Below, piece by piece: positions 36,175-45,334 of a stretch of DNA of 64,000 bases. The notes under the pieces are model-generated. The model made no database searches. It was given only the letters and a program-made list of their open reading frames with translations, and had not been told where the DNA came from. The first letter of the stretch is position 1. Every line of letters starts with the position of its first letter. The position numbers were made by a program, and so were the translations under genes. Source of the stretch: UBA9611 sp965237595 (lineage in GTDB: Bacteria > Chloroflexota > Dehalococcoidia > Lucifugimonadales > UBA3495); contig CBDEFY010000007.1 in NCBI GenBank assembly GCA_965237595.1, forward strand, positions 496,001 to 560,000, written 5' to 3'.

Positions 36175-38934
36175 ATGAGCTTTGACCTGACAAATGACGC
36201 CAATCAGCCGGAAGGCCCCAATCTACCGGGAATCTCGGCCGTTATCCTGCGGCGTGTCCGTAATGGCAGCATAATCGCCGTAGGTCTGCTGTTCGCATTC
36301 TTGATACTGTGGTGGCTTCGGACAGTCTACACCGATTGGCTGTGGTTCGGAGAGATGGGCTACCGGGATGTGTTTACCAAAATCCTGGTGATTAGGACCT
36401 GGCTCTTCGTCGGCGGGACGGCGGCGGCGGCCGCCGCCCTGTTGGTCAACTTCTACCTTACCTTCCGGTTCTCCCGAGGGCCGTCCACCCTTGCCGTATC
36501 CGAGGATTCGATGCGCCTTTTGCAGGCGCTTTTGGTAGTGGCAGTGGCCATCACTGTCTTGGCCGCCGCGCCAATATTCGGCTCGAATGCCGAAGGCCGG
36601 TGGGAGACATTTCTGCTCTTTTTCAATAAAGAGTCCTTCGGTGTCACCGACCCCGAATTTGGACAGGACCTCTCATTCTTCGTCGTGACTCTGCGGATGC
36701 TCCAGTTCATCCAGGGCTGGGTCATGGGCGTCCTAATCACCTGTGTGGTGATGTCGCTGTTCCTTTATGCCGCCATCTACGGGCTAAGAGGACTGAACTT
36801 CTTCCTGGCACCGCGGATGCTCAAGCACATTGCCGTCTTGGGCGGTCTTTTGATGTTGAGCATAGCGACCGGGCACGTCCTGGCTGTCTACGAGTTGGTC
36901 CTGTCACCGGGAGGCTTGGTGGCTGGGGCCGGATACGCCGACATCCATGCCCGTATCCCGGTGCTCTGGCTGATGACCGGCATCGCAACCTTGGGCGCCG
37001 GCGCCTTTTTCGCCAGTAACTATTTCGGCGGTCTCAGGCTGATTGTTGGCTCCTTCAGCCTCTGGGTCATCATGGTGCTGCTGGCCAACATCGCCTTTCC
37101 GGCGCTGTTCCAGCGCTTCCAGGTGGACCCAAACGAGTTTGAACGGGAGAAGGCTTATATCGCGCGGAACATCGAGGCCACCCGGGCCGCCTACCAACTG
37201 GACCAAGTGACACAGGTCAGGCTCCCGGCGGTGAGGAATTTGGACGCCGGAGTGGTGGCCGACAATCTGCCGGTCATCGAAAACATCCGGCTCTGGGACG
37301 TTGAGCCGCTGCAAGACGCCTACAACCAACTCCAGTTCATGGAGCTTTATTACAACTTCTTAAACATGGACTCGGACCGCTACATGGTAGACGGCCGGCT
37401 GCGGCAGGTGCTCCTTGCAGCCCGTGAGCTGGACCCCGAAAACCTGCCCCCCGACGCCCGCAACTGGGTGAACCGCAGGTTACAGTACACCCACGGGTAC
37501 GGTGTCGCCATGAGCCCGGCCATCGCCTTTACCCCCGAAGAGGGACGCCCCGAGTTCCTCATCCAAGACATCCCCATCCGTGGCGAATTTCCCATCCGGC
37601 GGCCTGAGTTGTATTACGGAGAATCTCCAGCGCCCTTCGCCATCGTGAACAGCTCCGCTCCCGAGATTGACCCATCAGGCAGCGACGTTCACTACGACGG
37701 CGCTGGCGGCGTGCCGCTGGGTTCAACGTTCCGGCGGTTGGCCTATGCCTGGCAGTTCGCCGATATAAATATATTGCTCAGCGACCAAATCTCATCCGAG
37801 TCCCGCATCCAGTACCGGCGCCAGATTAGCCAACGCGTCCACACGTTGGCGCCTTTCTTGACCATGGACGCCGACCCGTACCCGGTGGTAGATGAATCGG
37901 GCAAGCTGTGGTGGCTGCAAGACGCCTTCACAACCACCGACCGGTATCCCTACTCCACCCTCTCGGACAACGGCTTCAACTACATTCGGAACAGCGTCAA
38001 GGCGGTGGTGGACGCTTATAGCGGCGTGGTTTCCATGTACGTCATGGACCCCAACGACCCGTTGTTGAAGATGTACCTGCGGGCCTTCCCCGGCTTGTTC
38101 AAGGAATTCTCCCAGATGCCTGCCGGTCTGCAGGCCCACATCCGCTACCCCAACGGACTGTTCTCAGCCCAAGCCGACATGTACCTGCGGTTTCACATCA
38201 CCGATCCCCAGGTGTTCTTCAACCAGGCGGAGCAGTGGGGCATTCCCCTGGAGACCCGTTTCGGCAAACGGGGAATCGAGGTCCATCCCTCATACCTGAT
38301 ATTGCAGATGCCCGGCGGCGACAGCGAAGAGTTCGTGTTAATGTTGCCCTTCTCCCCGGCCGGGGAGAAGAAGAACTTGGTGGGCTGGCTAACGGCCCGG
38401 AACGACGGCGCCCATTACGGTCAGCTTACCGCCTTCACGGTGCCCAGCGACCCACAGGTGGACGGGCCCAGTCAGGTGGAGGCGCGGATCGAGAACGATC
38501 AGGACATCTCCCAACAATTCACCTTGTGGGAGGGGGCCGGGTCTCAGATCATCCGGGGCCAGTTACTGGTCATACCGGTGGGCGATGCGATAATCTATGT
38601 AGAGCCTTTGTATCTCCAGTCGGAAGTGTTGGCATTTCCGGAGCTCAAGAAGGTGATTCTAGCCGACGGTGGCGATGTGGTAATGGCGGACAGCGTCGGC
38701 GAAGGGTTGGCCATGCTGCTGGAGGGTGCGCCGCCTTCCGGTGTTACGCCTAACGGGGTGGCTAATGGTGTGATGGAAGTAGGTGGGGACGGCCAGGCAA
38801 CGCCGGGTCCGGTTGACCCGCAGCTTATCGAGGATGCGGTCTCCGGGCTGGACGAGGCGCTCAAGGAGCTTCAAGAGGCTGTGGAACATTTAAGAGAAGC
38901 GTTGGGAGAATCATCGGGAGGAAACGCGCAATGA
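36175..38934 (+). CDS. UPF0182-family large membrane protein
   Basis: 919 residues. The N-terminal third has about seven membrane segments, beginning SIIAVGLLFAFLILWWLRTV and including TDWLWFGEMGYRDVFTKILV, the usual UPF0182 start. A large soluble part follows with NIRLWDVEPLQDAYNQLQFM, RYMVDGRLRQVLLAARELDP, NRRLQYTHGYGVAMSPAIAF and YPYSTLSDNGFNYIRNSVKA, all highly conserved in the family. The last ~60 residues are an acidic helix. Function is unknown. Its last codons overlap the argD start (ATGA), so the two are translationally coupled. Confidence 0.93.
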   Translation: MSFDLTNDANQPEGPNLPGISAVILRRVRNGSIIAVGLLFAFLILWWLRTVYTDWLWFGEMGYRDVFTKILVIRTWLFVGGTAAAAAALLVNFYLTFRFSRGPSTLAVSEDSMRLLQALLVVAVAITVLAAAPIFGSNAEGRWETFLLFFNKESFGVTDPEFGQDLSFFVVTLRMLQFIQGWVMGVLITCVVMSLFLYAAIYGLRGLNFFLAPRMLKHIAVLGGLLMLSIATGHVLAVYELVLSPGGLVAGAGYADIHARIPVLWLMTGIATLGAGAFFASNYFGGLRLIVGSFSLWVIMVLLANIAFPALFQRFQVDPNEFEREKAYIARNIEATRAAYQLDQVTQVRLPAVRNLDAGVVADNLPVIENIRLWDVEPLQDAYNQLQFMELYYNFLNMDSDRYMVDGRLRQVLLAARELDPENLPPDARNWVNRRLQYTHGYGVAMSPAIAFTPEEGRPEFLIQDIPIRGEFPIRRPELYYGESPAPFAIVNSSAPEIDPSGSDVHYDGAGGVPLGSTFRRLAYAWQFADINILLSDQISSESRIQYRRQISQRVHTLAPFLTMDADPYPVVDESGKLWWLQDAFTTTDRYPYSTLSDNGFNYIRNSVKAVVDAYSGVVSMYVMDPNDPLLKMYLRAFPGLFKEFSQMPAGLQAHIRYPNGLFSAQADMYLRFHITDPQVFFNQAEQWGIPLETRFGKRGIEVHPSYLILQMPGGDSEEFVLMLPFSPAGEKKNLVGWLTARNDGAHYGQLTAFTVPSDPQVDGPSQVEARIENDQDISQQFTLWEGAGSQIIRGQLLVIPVGDAIIYVEPLYLQSEVLAFPELKKVILADGGDVVMADSVGEGLAMLLEGAPPSGVTPNGVANGVMEVGGDGQATPGPVDPQLIEDAVSGLDEALKELQEAVEHLREALGESSGGNAQ

Positions 38935-40121
38935 CCAAAAGCAGCGAGTGGATCGACGTCGAGAAGAAGTATTACGCCCAGACGGTGCGCCGCCAACCGG
39001 TGGTGCTGGTCAAAGGCGAAGGCACCCGGGCCTGGAACGCCGACGGCAAGGAGTATCTGGACTTCGTGGCCGGATGGGCCGTAAACCAATTGGGCCATTG
39101 CCACCCGGCGGTGACCAAAGCCATCGCCGAGCAGGCTGCCACCCTAATGCAGGTGTCCAACCAGTTCTACAGCGTGCCCCAACTGCAACTGGCGGAGACG
39201 CTAATTGAGAACAGCGCCCTTGACTTGGTCTTCTTCGGCAACAGCGGGGCCGAGGCCAACGAGGGGGCCATGAAACTTGCCCGGCGCTACGGCAAGCTCA
39301 ACCGCGATGGCGCCTACGAGATTATCACGGCCTTGAACTCCTTCCATGGCCGCACCATGGGAACGCTGGCTGCCACCGGCCAGCCCCACTATCAGGAGAA
39401 TTTCACGCCCCTGCAGCCTGGGTTCGTCCATGTCGACTACAACGATGTCGAGGCCATCATGAACGCCACCACCGACAACACGGCGGCGGTCATGATTGAG
39501 CCGGTGCAGGGCGAGGCTGGCGTGGTCATTCCCGACGACGATTACCTGAAGCGGGTCAGAGAATGGTGCGACCAGCAGGGAATCCTTTTGATACTGGACG
39601 AGGTTCAGACTGGGATGGGCCGGTTGGGCAGTCTGTTCGGTTACCAGGAATACGGCGTTGAGCCCGACGTCATGACCCTGGCCAAGGGGTTGGGCTACGG
39701 CGTGCCCATCGGCGCGTTCTTGTCCAAAGAGCACTGCATGGCCCTGGTGCCCGGCGACCACGGCTCGACCTTCGGCGGCAACATGCTCACCACCGCCGCC
39801 GCCTATGCCGGGACCAAGTTCCTCATCGACAACGACATCCCCGCCAAGACCAAGGAGATGGAGCCCTATCTGCTGGGGCGGTTGAACGACCTGAAGGCCC
39901 GTTTCTCTTTCGTCTCCGAGGTACGGGGCAAGGGCCTGCTGGCCGCCATGGACTTCGAGAGCGAGATCTCGGGCCAGGTGCTGACCGCAGCCAACGAGGC
40001 TGGCATCCTGCTAAACGCGCCCAGGCCCACCACCATCCGTTTCATGCCGCCCCTGACCATCACCAAAGAGGAGATTGACCAGGGGGTGGAGCGACTGGGC
40101 AACGCCCTGGCTACGATTTAG
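38931..40121 (+). CDS. argD: Acetylornithine aminotransferase family protein
   Basis: 396 residues, class III aminotransferase. EGTRAWNADGKEYLDFVAGW, VFFGNSGAEANEGAMKLARR (PLP phosphate site), NSFHGRTMGTLAATGQP, LILDEVQTGMGRLGSLFGYQ and LAKGLGYGVPIGAFL (PLP Lys) are all in place. It makes N-acetylornithine from the semialdehyde and glutamate; related enzymes act on ornithine or lysine precursors, but the arginine setting favours ArgD. It starts inside the UPF0182 stop codon. Confidence 0.93.
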   Translation: MTKSSEWIDVEKKYYAQTVRRQPVVLVKGEGTRAWNADGKEYLDFVAGWAVNQLGHCHPAVTKAIAEQAATLMQVSNQFYSVPQLQLAETLIENSALDLVFFGNSGAEANEGAMKLARRYGKLNRDGAYEIITALNSFHGRTMGTLAATGQPHYQENFTPLQPGFVHVDYNDVEAIMNATTDNTAAVMIEPVQGEAGVVIPDDDYLKRVREWCDQQGILLILDEVQTGMGRLGSLFGYQEYGVEPDVMTLAKGLGYGVPIGAFLSKEHCMALVPGDHGSTFGGNMLTTAAAYAGTKFLIDNDIPAKTKEMEPYLLGRLNDLKARFSFVSEVRGKGLLAAMDFESEISGQVLTAANEAGILLNAPRPTTIRFMPPLTITKEEIDQGVERLGNALATI

Positions 40122-40147
40122 CAAGGGGCCGGAGAAGGGAGACTGCT

Positions 40148-40357
40148 GTGGTAAACCGCGAGTTTTACGTAGTTATAGAAAAGGACGAAGACGGATTCTT
40201 TGTCGGGGAAGTGCCCCAACTGAGAGGTTGCTACACGCAAGGGAAGACCCTCGATGAACTAATGGTCAACATTAAAGAGGTCATAGAGATGTGCCTAGAA
40301 GAACAGGGTGATGCTGACCTGCCAGAATTCGTCGGCCTCCATAAAATACAAATCTAG
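40148..40357 (+). CDS. hicB: HicB-type antitoxin
   Basis: 69 residues from a GTG with AAGGGAG upstream. REFYVVIEKDEDGFFVGEVP and QLRGCYTQGKTLDELMVNIK are the HicB partial RNase-H fold; it lacks the C-terminal DNA-binding extension. It neutralises the HicA mRNA endonuclease. The gene order hicB-hicA is the less common one. It lies inside the arginine block between argD and argG. Confidence 0.88.
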   Translation: MVNREFYVVIEKDEDGFFVGEVPQLRGCYTQGKTLDELMVNIKEVIEMCLEEQGDADLPEFVGLHKIQI

Positions 40358-40363
40358 GACATC

Positions 40364-40593
40364 ATGGCTCGATTTCCGGCCTTGCAGGCTCAAGATGTAA
40401 TCAGAGCGCTTGATCCCTCGGTTTCCAGATGGTCCGCCAACGGGGGAGCCATGCGCGGCTCCGGCACTCAGATGCTAGAGTGGTAACTGTGCCCGTACAT
40501 CGTGGCCGGGATATTGGCCGAGGATTGGTTCGAAAGATTCTGAGGGACGCTCAGGTAACGACTGTGGAGTTCTTGGAAGTTTTGAATAGCTAA
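40364..40593 (+). pseudogene. hicA: HicA toxin with a one-base deletion
   Basis: The ATG at 40364 gives MARFPALQAQDVIRAL, then the frame shifts by one base near 40412 (one missing before GATCCCTCGG). In the second frame it continues SLGFQMVRQRGSHARLRHSD, then VVTVPVHRGRDIGRGLVRKI to the TAA at 40591. GSH carries the catalytic His of the double-stranded-RNA-binding HicA fold. With this break the toxin should be inactive. Deletion may be real or an assembly error. Confidence 0.85.
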
Positions 40594-40640
40594 CCCGATC
40601 TACGAATTAATCGGATTAACGGGAGTAACCTAACCAAACC

Positions 40641-41831
40641 ATGGCAAAGCCAAAAATTGTGCTGGCCTACAGCGGGGGACTGGACACCACCGTGGCGGTC
40701 CCTTGGCTGCAGGAGAAGTACGACGCCGACATAATCACCTTGACCGTCGACTTGGGCATGGTTGACCTGGAATCCATCCGTCAGAGGGCGCTCAGCATCG
40801 GCGCCGTGGAAGCTCTGACCGTTGACGGCAAGGATACCCTGGTCAACGAGTTCCTGTTCCCCTCTCTGCAGGCAGGGGCGATTTACGAGGGACAGTACCC
40901 GTTGGCCACGGCCTTGGGACGCCCGCTGATTGCCCGCTATCTGGTCGAGGCGGCCCGGAAACACGGTGCTTACGCCATCGCCCACGGGTGCACCGGCAAG
41001 GGTAACGACCAAGTCCGGTTGGAGGTCGGCATCGCGGCGCTGGGGCCGGACATCAAGGTCATTGCTCCCATCCGCGATTGGGGCATGAGCCGCGAGGACG
41101 AGATTGAATACGGTCAAAAGCGCAACCTGCCCATCAACGCCAACCGGAGCCGGTTCTCCACCGACGAGAACCTGTGGGGCCGGAGCGTGGAGGCAGGGGA
41201 ACTGGAAGACCCCTGGCTGGAACCTCCCGAAGATGCCTACGCCTGGACCAGTCCGGTGGCTGGCGCCCCCGACGAACCGGCCTACGTTGAGATTCATTTC
41301 GAGTGTGGGGTGCCCACGGCGGTTGACGGCGAGACCATGGCCGGGACCGACCTGATAAGTCACCTGAACGCCCTGGCCGGTAGACACGGCGTGGGGCGCA
41401 TCGACCACGTGGAGAACCGGCTGGTGGGCATCAAGTCCCGGGAGATTTACGAATGCCCGGCGGCCACGGTGCTGCACGCAGCCCATGCCTCGTTGGAGGC
41501 CATGACCCTGACCAAGGACCAAGCGCGCACCAAGGACCGCATCGCCCAAGAATACGCCGAAGTGGTCTACAACGGGCTTTGGTTCACCGCCCACCGGGCC
41601 GACCTAAACGCCTACGTGCAGAGCACCCAGCGGTTCGTCACCGGCGACGTCCGGGTGCGGCTGCTTAAAGGGGCTTGCACCGTGGTGGGACGGCAAGCGC
41701 CCAAAGCGTTGTACAACTACAGTCTGGCTACCTATGACCGGGCGGACGAGTTCGACCACGATTCGGCCGAGGGCTTCATCAAGATTTACGGGCTTTCCGT
41801 GCGCACCGAGAACCAGGTCCAGTCCGGCTGA
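40641..41831 (+). CDS. argG: Argininosuccinate synthase
   Basis: 396 residues. LAYSGGLDTTVAVPWLQEKY is the PP-motif of the ATP pyrophosphatase domain; TALGRPLIARYLVEAARKHG, AHGCTGKGNDQVRLEVG and SRFSTDENLWGRSVEAGELE are standard ArgG blocks. It joins citrulline and aspartate. The stop codon lies within a perfect hairpin (next feature). It follows the broken hicA gene by 47 bp. Confidence 0.96.
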   Translation: MAKPKIVLAYSGGLDTTVAVPWLQEKYDADIITLTVDLGMVDLESIRQRALSIGAVEALTVDGKDTLVNEFLFPSLQAGAIYEGQYPLATALGRPLIARYLVEAARKHGAYAIAHGCTGKGNDQVRLEVGIAALGPDIKVIAPIRDWGMSREDEIEYGQKRNLPINANRSRFSTDENLWGRSVEAGELEDPWLEPPEDAYAWTSPVAGAPDEPAYVEIHFECGVPTAVDGETMAGTDLISHLNALAGRHGVGRIDHVENRLVGIKSREIYECPAATVLHAAHASLEAMTLTKDQARTKDRIAQEYAEVVYNGLWFTAHRADLNAYVQSTQRFVTGDVRVRLLKGACTVVGRQAPKALYNYSLATYDRADEFDHDSAEGFIKIYGLSVRTENQVQSG

Positions 41832-41862
41832 TTCCACCAGGCCTGGTTTTGGAATCAGCCGG
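41824..41862 (+). terminator. 13-bp hairpin overlapping the argG stop codon
   Basis: CCGGCTGATTCCA (41824-41836) pairs perfectly with TGGAATCAGCCGG (41850-41862); the TGA stop is inside the left arm. The loop contains the palindrome CCAGGCCTGG. No U-tract follows, so it may stabilise the mRNA end or act as an imperfect terminator. Confidence 0.5.
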
Positions 41863-41872
41863 TACGGCCATA

Positions 41873-41971
41873 CATTCGTCCTGAGCCCCGTCGAAGGACG
41901 CCCACAAGCCGTGCTCCAGGTGGAAAACGATCTTAGCTTAAGCAATGGTTCGACAGGCTCACCACGAACGG
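41873..41971. repeat. Inverted-repeat intergenic element (GTCGAA/TTCGAC type)
   Basis: CATTCGTCCTGAGCCCCGTC on the left and TTCGACAGGCTCACCACGAA on the right are imperfect inverted copies about 50 bp apart. The motif resembles a repeat I have seen in many bacterial intergenic regions. No coding potential. Confidence 0.6.
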
Positions 41972-42016
41972 CCGCTAAAGTGACTTACCTTTTGAAAGGA
42001 TAGCCCAGGAGGACCG

Positions 42017-43183
42017 ATGACAGTAGCTGCACGCATGAATGACCTGGGTACCGAGTCGGCATTTGAGGTGCTGGCCAAAGCCCGAGCATTGGAAGCCCAG
42101 GGTAAGGAGATCATCCACCTGGAGATTGGCGAGCCCGACTTCGACACCCCCAGACACATCGTCGAAGCCGGCATGCAGGCCATCAGCGACGGGTACACAC
42201 ATTACGGTCCCACGGCGGGCCTGCCAGAGTTGCGGGAGGCGATCGCCCGGAACAGCCGGGAAGTGCGGGAGACCGACACCGACCCCTCCAACGTGGTGGT
42301 GACGCCCGGCGCCAAACCAATAATGTTCTACGTGCTCTTAGCCTTGGCCGAACCCGGTGTCGAGGTCATCTACCCTAATCCCGGTTTCCCCATCTACGAG
42401 TCCATGATCAAGTTCTCCGGCGCCACGCCGGTGCCCATGCGGCTTCTGGAAGAGAAAGACTACCACCCCGACCTGGAAACATTGCCCGGCATGATCACGA
42501 ACAAGACCCGGCTGATAATACTTAACTCGCCGGAGAACCCCTGTGGGTCGGCCCTCAGCAAGCAGGGATTGGATACCATCGCAGGCGTCGTTGAGCAGCA
42601 CCCAGGTTTGTACGTACTGGCCGATGAAATCTACAAGGATATCCTCTACTCCGGAGAGCACTACAGCATATCGTCGATACCCGGTATGCAGGAGCGCACC
42701 ATAATCCTGGACGGCATGTCTAAGAGCTACGCAATGACCGGCTGGCGTCTGGGCTACGGGATTATTCCCGAGGAGTTGGTGCCCCATATTGTGAAGCTGG
42801 CCGTGAACAGTGTTTCATGCGCCGCCTCCTTCACTCAGAAGGCGGCCGTGGCGGCGCTGGAAGGGCCCAGGGACGAAATTGAGGCCATGGTCGCCGAGTT
42901 TGGCGTCCGCCGCAGGCTCATCACCGATGGGCTTCGCAGCATCCCGGGGATTAACTGCCCGGAGCCCGAGGGCGCGTTCTACGCCTTCCCCAGCATCAAG
43001 GGGACCGGGCTTACCAGCAGCGAATTCGAGGAGCGGGCAATGTCCGAGGCCGGTGTCGCTCTGTTGTCCGGCAGCGCCTTCGGCGAGTATGGCGAGGGGT
43101 ACGTCCGCCTGTCCTACGCCAACTCCCAGGAGAACATCCAAAAGGCCATCAGCCAGTTGGACAAATTTGTCCGCAGCCTCTAG
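42017..43183 (+). CDS. Class I/II pyridoxal-phosphate aminotransferase, aspartate type
   Basis: 388 residues. IIHLEIGEPDFDTPRHIVEA, YTHYGPTAGLPELREAIARN, NPENPCG-type motif seen as LNSPENPCGSALSK, VLADEIYKDILYSG and DGMSKSYAMTGWRLGYGI (PLP Lys) identify the AspC-like fold I family. It moves amino groups between aspartate or aromatic amino acids and 2-oxoglutarate; exact specificity is unclear. AGGAGG lies before the ATG. It may share a transcript with the cupin gene downstream (23 bp). Confidence 0.92.
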   Translation: MTVAARMNDLGTESAFEVLAKARALEAQGKEIIHLEIGEPDFDTPRHIVEAGMQAISDGYTHYGPTAGLPELREAIARNSREVRETDTDPSNVVVTPGAKPIMFYVLLALAEPGVEVIYPNPGFPIYESMIKFSGATPVPMRLLEEKDYHPDLETLPGMITNKTRLIILNSPENPCGSALSKQGLDTIAGVVEQHPGLYVLADEIYKDILYSGEHYSISSIPGMQERTIILDGMSKSYAMTGWRLGYGIIPEELVPHIVKLAVNSVSCAASFTQKAAVAALEGPRDEIEAMVAEFGVRRRLITDGLRSIPGINCPEPEGAFYAFPSIKGTGLTSSEFEERAMSEAGVALLSGSAFGEYGEGYVRLSYANSQENIQKAISQLDKFVRSL

Positions 43184-43206
43184 TCACCTCCAAAATGGAG
43201 GGCAAA

Positions 43207-43593
43207 ATGCCAGAAATCAAAGTGGTCCACCCAGACGGCCTGGAAGTGGAGATTCAGTCTGGGGCCATGACCCGGTTGGCTGGGGTGTCCGAGAAGCTGA
43301 CCGGCTCCACCGGCATCCATTTGGCGGTGGCTACCATCCCTGCCCACTGCGCCTCCAGCCCTCACTACCACGTCAATTGCGAGTCGGCTATCTACGTGGT
43401 CAAGGGCCACGGCCGGTTCGTAGTAGGCGACAACTTGGAGACCGAACTCTCCATCGGCCCGGGCGACTTCATATACGTCCCCGCCGAAGCCGTCCATCAA
43501 CCCATCAACGACGATTCAGAGGACATGGAGATAATCGTCGCCCGCAACACCCCGGTGGAGATAGTGGTCGAAGTGGAGCCATCCAAGGCGTAG
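43207..43593 (+). CDS. Cupin-domain protein
   Basis: 128 residues from the ATG at 43207; GGAGGG lies a normal distance upstream and overlaps an earlier in-frame ATG. AHCASSPHYHVNCESAIYVV with VKGHGRFVVGDNLE forms cupin motif 1 (HxH...E), and GPGDFIYVPAEAVHQPIND motif 2. It is a small beta-barrel probably binding a metal. The substrate is unknown. Immediately downstream of the aminotransferase. Confidence 0.87.
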   Translation: MPEIKVVHPDGLEVEIQSGAMTRLAGVSEKLTGSTGIHLAVATIPAHCASSPHYHVNCESAIYVVKGHGRFVVGDNLETELSIGPGDFIYVPAEAVHQPINDDSEDMEIIVARNTPVEIVVEVEPSKA

Positions 43594-43620
43594 TTTGCGG
43601 GTTTAAATGAGGCGTGCAAG

Positions 43621-43657
43621 ACACGTAGGGGCACGGCAGTGCCGTGCCCCTACGTGT
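43621..43657. repeat. 31-bp perfect palindrome, copy 4, extended to 37 bp
   Basis: Same core as copies 1-3, here with three more paired bases on each side (ACA...TGT). Lies between the cupin gene and the acyl-CoA dehydrogenase gene. Confidence 0.9.
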
Positions 43658-43775
43658 CGCAAATGCATTCAAATTGAGGCGCGTTCCGCCCTCTACCCTT
43701 GCAATAGGTGATGGGCTATACTAGCGGCGCTTTAGCCGCAGCGGAAAAAATGTCGAATTACACCGGAGGAATGAG

Positions 43776-44921
43776 ATGGACCTGGGTCTAACCGAGATAG
43801 AGCAGATGCTGAAGACCAGCGCCCAGGATTTCTTGTCCCGGGAGTGCCCCCTCACCCTGGTCAGGGAGATGGAGGAGGACCCTCGGGGATACACCGATGA
43901 ACTGTGGCGTCAGATGGTCAGCCTTGGTTGGACCGGAGTGGCCTTTCCCGAGCAATACGGCGGCACCGGCGGCACCTTCGCCGACCTGGGCGTGCTGCTG
44001 GAAGAGATAGGCCGTTCCCTGGCGCCAAGTCCCTTCATCTCCACGGTGGTGCTTGGCGGAATCACCATCATGGACGGCGGCTCCGAGGCCCAGAAAGAAG
44101 ACCTGATTGGCCGCATCTGTGCCGGAACAATGACCATGACCATGGCGGTCAACGAGGCCAGCGCGACCTACGAGCCTTGGGGCATCGAGTCCGGCGCCCG
44201 TAAACAGGGCGGCAACTACGAGATTACCGGGACCAAGCTGTTCGTACCCGACGCTCATGCCGCCCACGTGATTATCGTGGCCGCCAAGACATCATCGGAC
44301 CGGGGGGACCGGGACCCGGCCAAGGGCATCACCCTGTTCTCGGTGCCCTCCGGGACCGAGGGGCTGCAAATCACGCCCATGAGGTCCATCGGCCACGAAC
44401 GGGTATTTGAAGTCAATATGGACAAGGTCAGCGTGCCCGAGGACGCGGTGATTGGTAAGGTCGGCGAGGGCTGGCCGATTGTCGAGCGAATGATCATGAG
44501 GGCCACGGCGGCACAATGTGTCCAGATGCTGGGCGGCGCGCAGGCTGTGTTGGATATGACCGTTGAATACGCCAAGGCCCGCACTCAATTTGGCCGCCCC
44601 ATCGGCACCTTCCAGGCCGTGCAGCACCACTGCGCGCGCATGGCCACCGATGTCGAAGGTTCCAAGAATATCGCCTACCAGGCCGTCTGGCGTTTGTCCG
44701 AGGGCCTGCCCGCTCATCGCGAGGTATCGATGGCCAAGGCCTGGATCGGCCCCGCCTACCGCCGTGTTTGCGGCACGGCCCACCAGTGCCACGGCGCCAT
44801 CGGTTTCACCAAAGAGCACGACCTGCAGTTATACACCCGCCGGGCCAAGGTCCACGAGTTGACCTACGGCGACGCCAATCTTCACAAAGAGATTGCTCTG
44901 CAGCACGTAGATGACGAATAG
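43776..44921 (+). CDS. Acyl-CoA dehydrogenase
   Basis: 381 residues. GWTGVAFPEQYGGTGGTFAD, GTMTMTMAVNEASATYEPWG, EITGTKLFVPDA and QFGRPIGTFQAVQHHCARMA are FAD- and substrate-binding blocks. The C-terminal QCHGAIGFTKEHDLQLYTRR resembles the short branched-chain/FadE-like group. It oxidises an acyl-CoA to the enoyl-CoA and passes electrons to ETF. The two enoyl-CoA hydratase genes at 47.6 and 49.3 kb would suit the next step. GGAGG precedes the ATG. Confidence 0.92.
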   Translation: MDLGLTEIEQMLKTSAQDFLSRECPLTLVREMEEDPRGYTDELWRQMVSLGWTGVAFPEQYGGTGGTFADLGVLLEEIGRSLAPSPFISTVVLGGITIMDGGSEAQKEDLIGRICAGTMTMTMAVNEASATYEPWGIESGARKQGGNYEITGTKLFVPDAHAAHVIIVAAKTSSDRGDRDPAKGITLFSVPSGTEGLQITPMRSIGHERVFEVNMDKVSVPEDAVIGKVGEGWPIVERMIMRATAAQCVQMLGGAQAVLDMTVEYAKARTQFGRPIGTFQAVQHHCARMATDVEGSKNIAYQAVWRLSEGLPAHREVSMAKAWIGPAYRRVCGTAHQCHGAIGFTKEHDLQLYTRRAKVHELTYGDANLHKEIALQHVDDE

Positions 44922-44967
44922 CCTTTACTAATCCCTTAGCCAATCACGCCCCGGAGGCAAGCGCGGC

Positions 44968-45318
44968 ATGACCACCACCAGTGAATGTATATTCTGCAAC
45001 ATGGCTCAAGACCCGACCCATACCGCCCCGGTCTACCGGGATGAGCGGGTCTTTGCCATTAAGGACATCAACCCCAAAGCCCCGGTGCACATGTTGATTA
45101 TCCCCAACATGCATATCGCGTCGCTGGCCTACGTGGGCCCCGGACAGGTGCCAATCATGGGTCACATGTTCGTCGTGGCCGAGGAGATTGCCCGTCGCGA
45201 GGGCGTCACCCTCAGCGGCTACCGGTTGGTGCTGAACCAAGGTGAGGACTCGGGCCAGGAGATAGCCCACCCCCACATGCACCTCCTGGGCGGCAAGAAA
45301 TTGGGAGCCATGGGCTAA
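44968..45318 (+). CDS. HIT-family nucleotide-binding protein
   Basis: 116 residues. CIFCNMAQDPTHTAPVYRDE with a zinc-type CxxC, APVHMLIIPNMHI and the histidine triad in QEIAHPHMHLLGGKKLG. HIT proteins of this HinT/Fhit-like kind hydrolyse AMP-lysine, AMP-amidates or dinucleoside polyphosphates. The next gene starts 17 bp downstream and is YqeK-like, so the two may be co-expressed. Confidence 0.92.
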   Translation: MTTTSECIFCNMAQDPTHTAPVYRDERVFAIKDINPKAPVHMLIIPNMHIASLAYVGPGQVPIMGHMFVVAEEIARREGVTLSGYRLVLNQGEDSGQEIAHPHMHLLGGKKLGAMG

Positions 45319-45334
45319 GCCCCGAGTTTCTTAA

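Noticed and set aside
40590..41594. 334-codon minus-strand frame opposite argG
   Set aside because: Translation is His/Gly/Gln-rich and unlike any protein; argG on the other strand is unmistakable.
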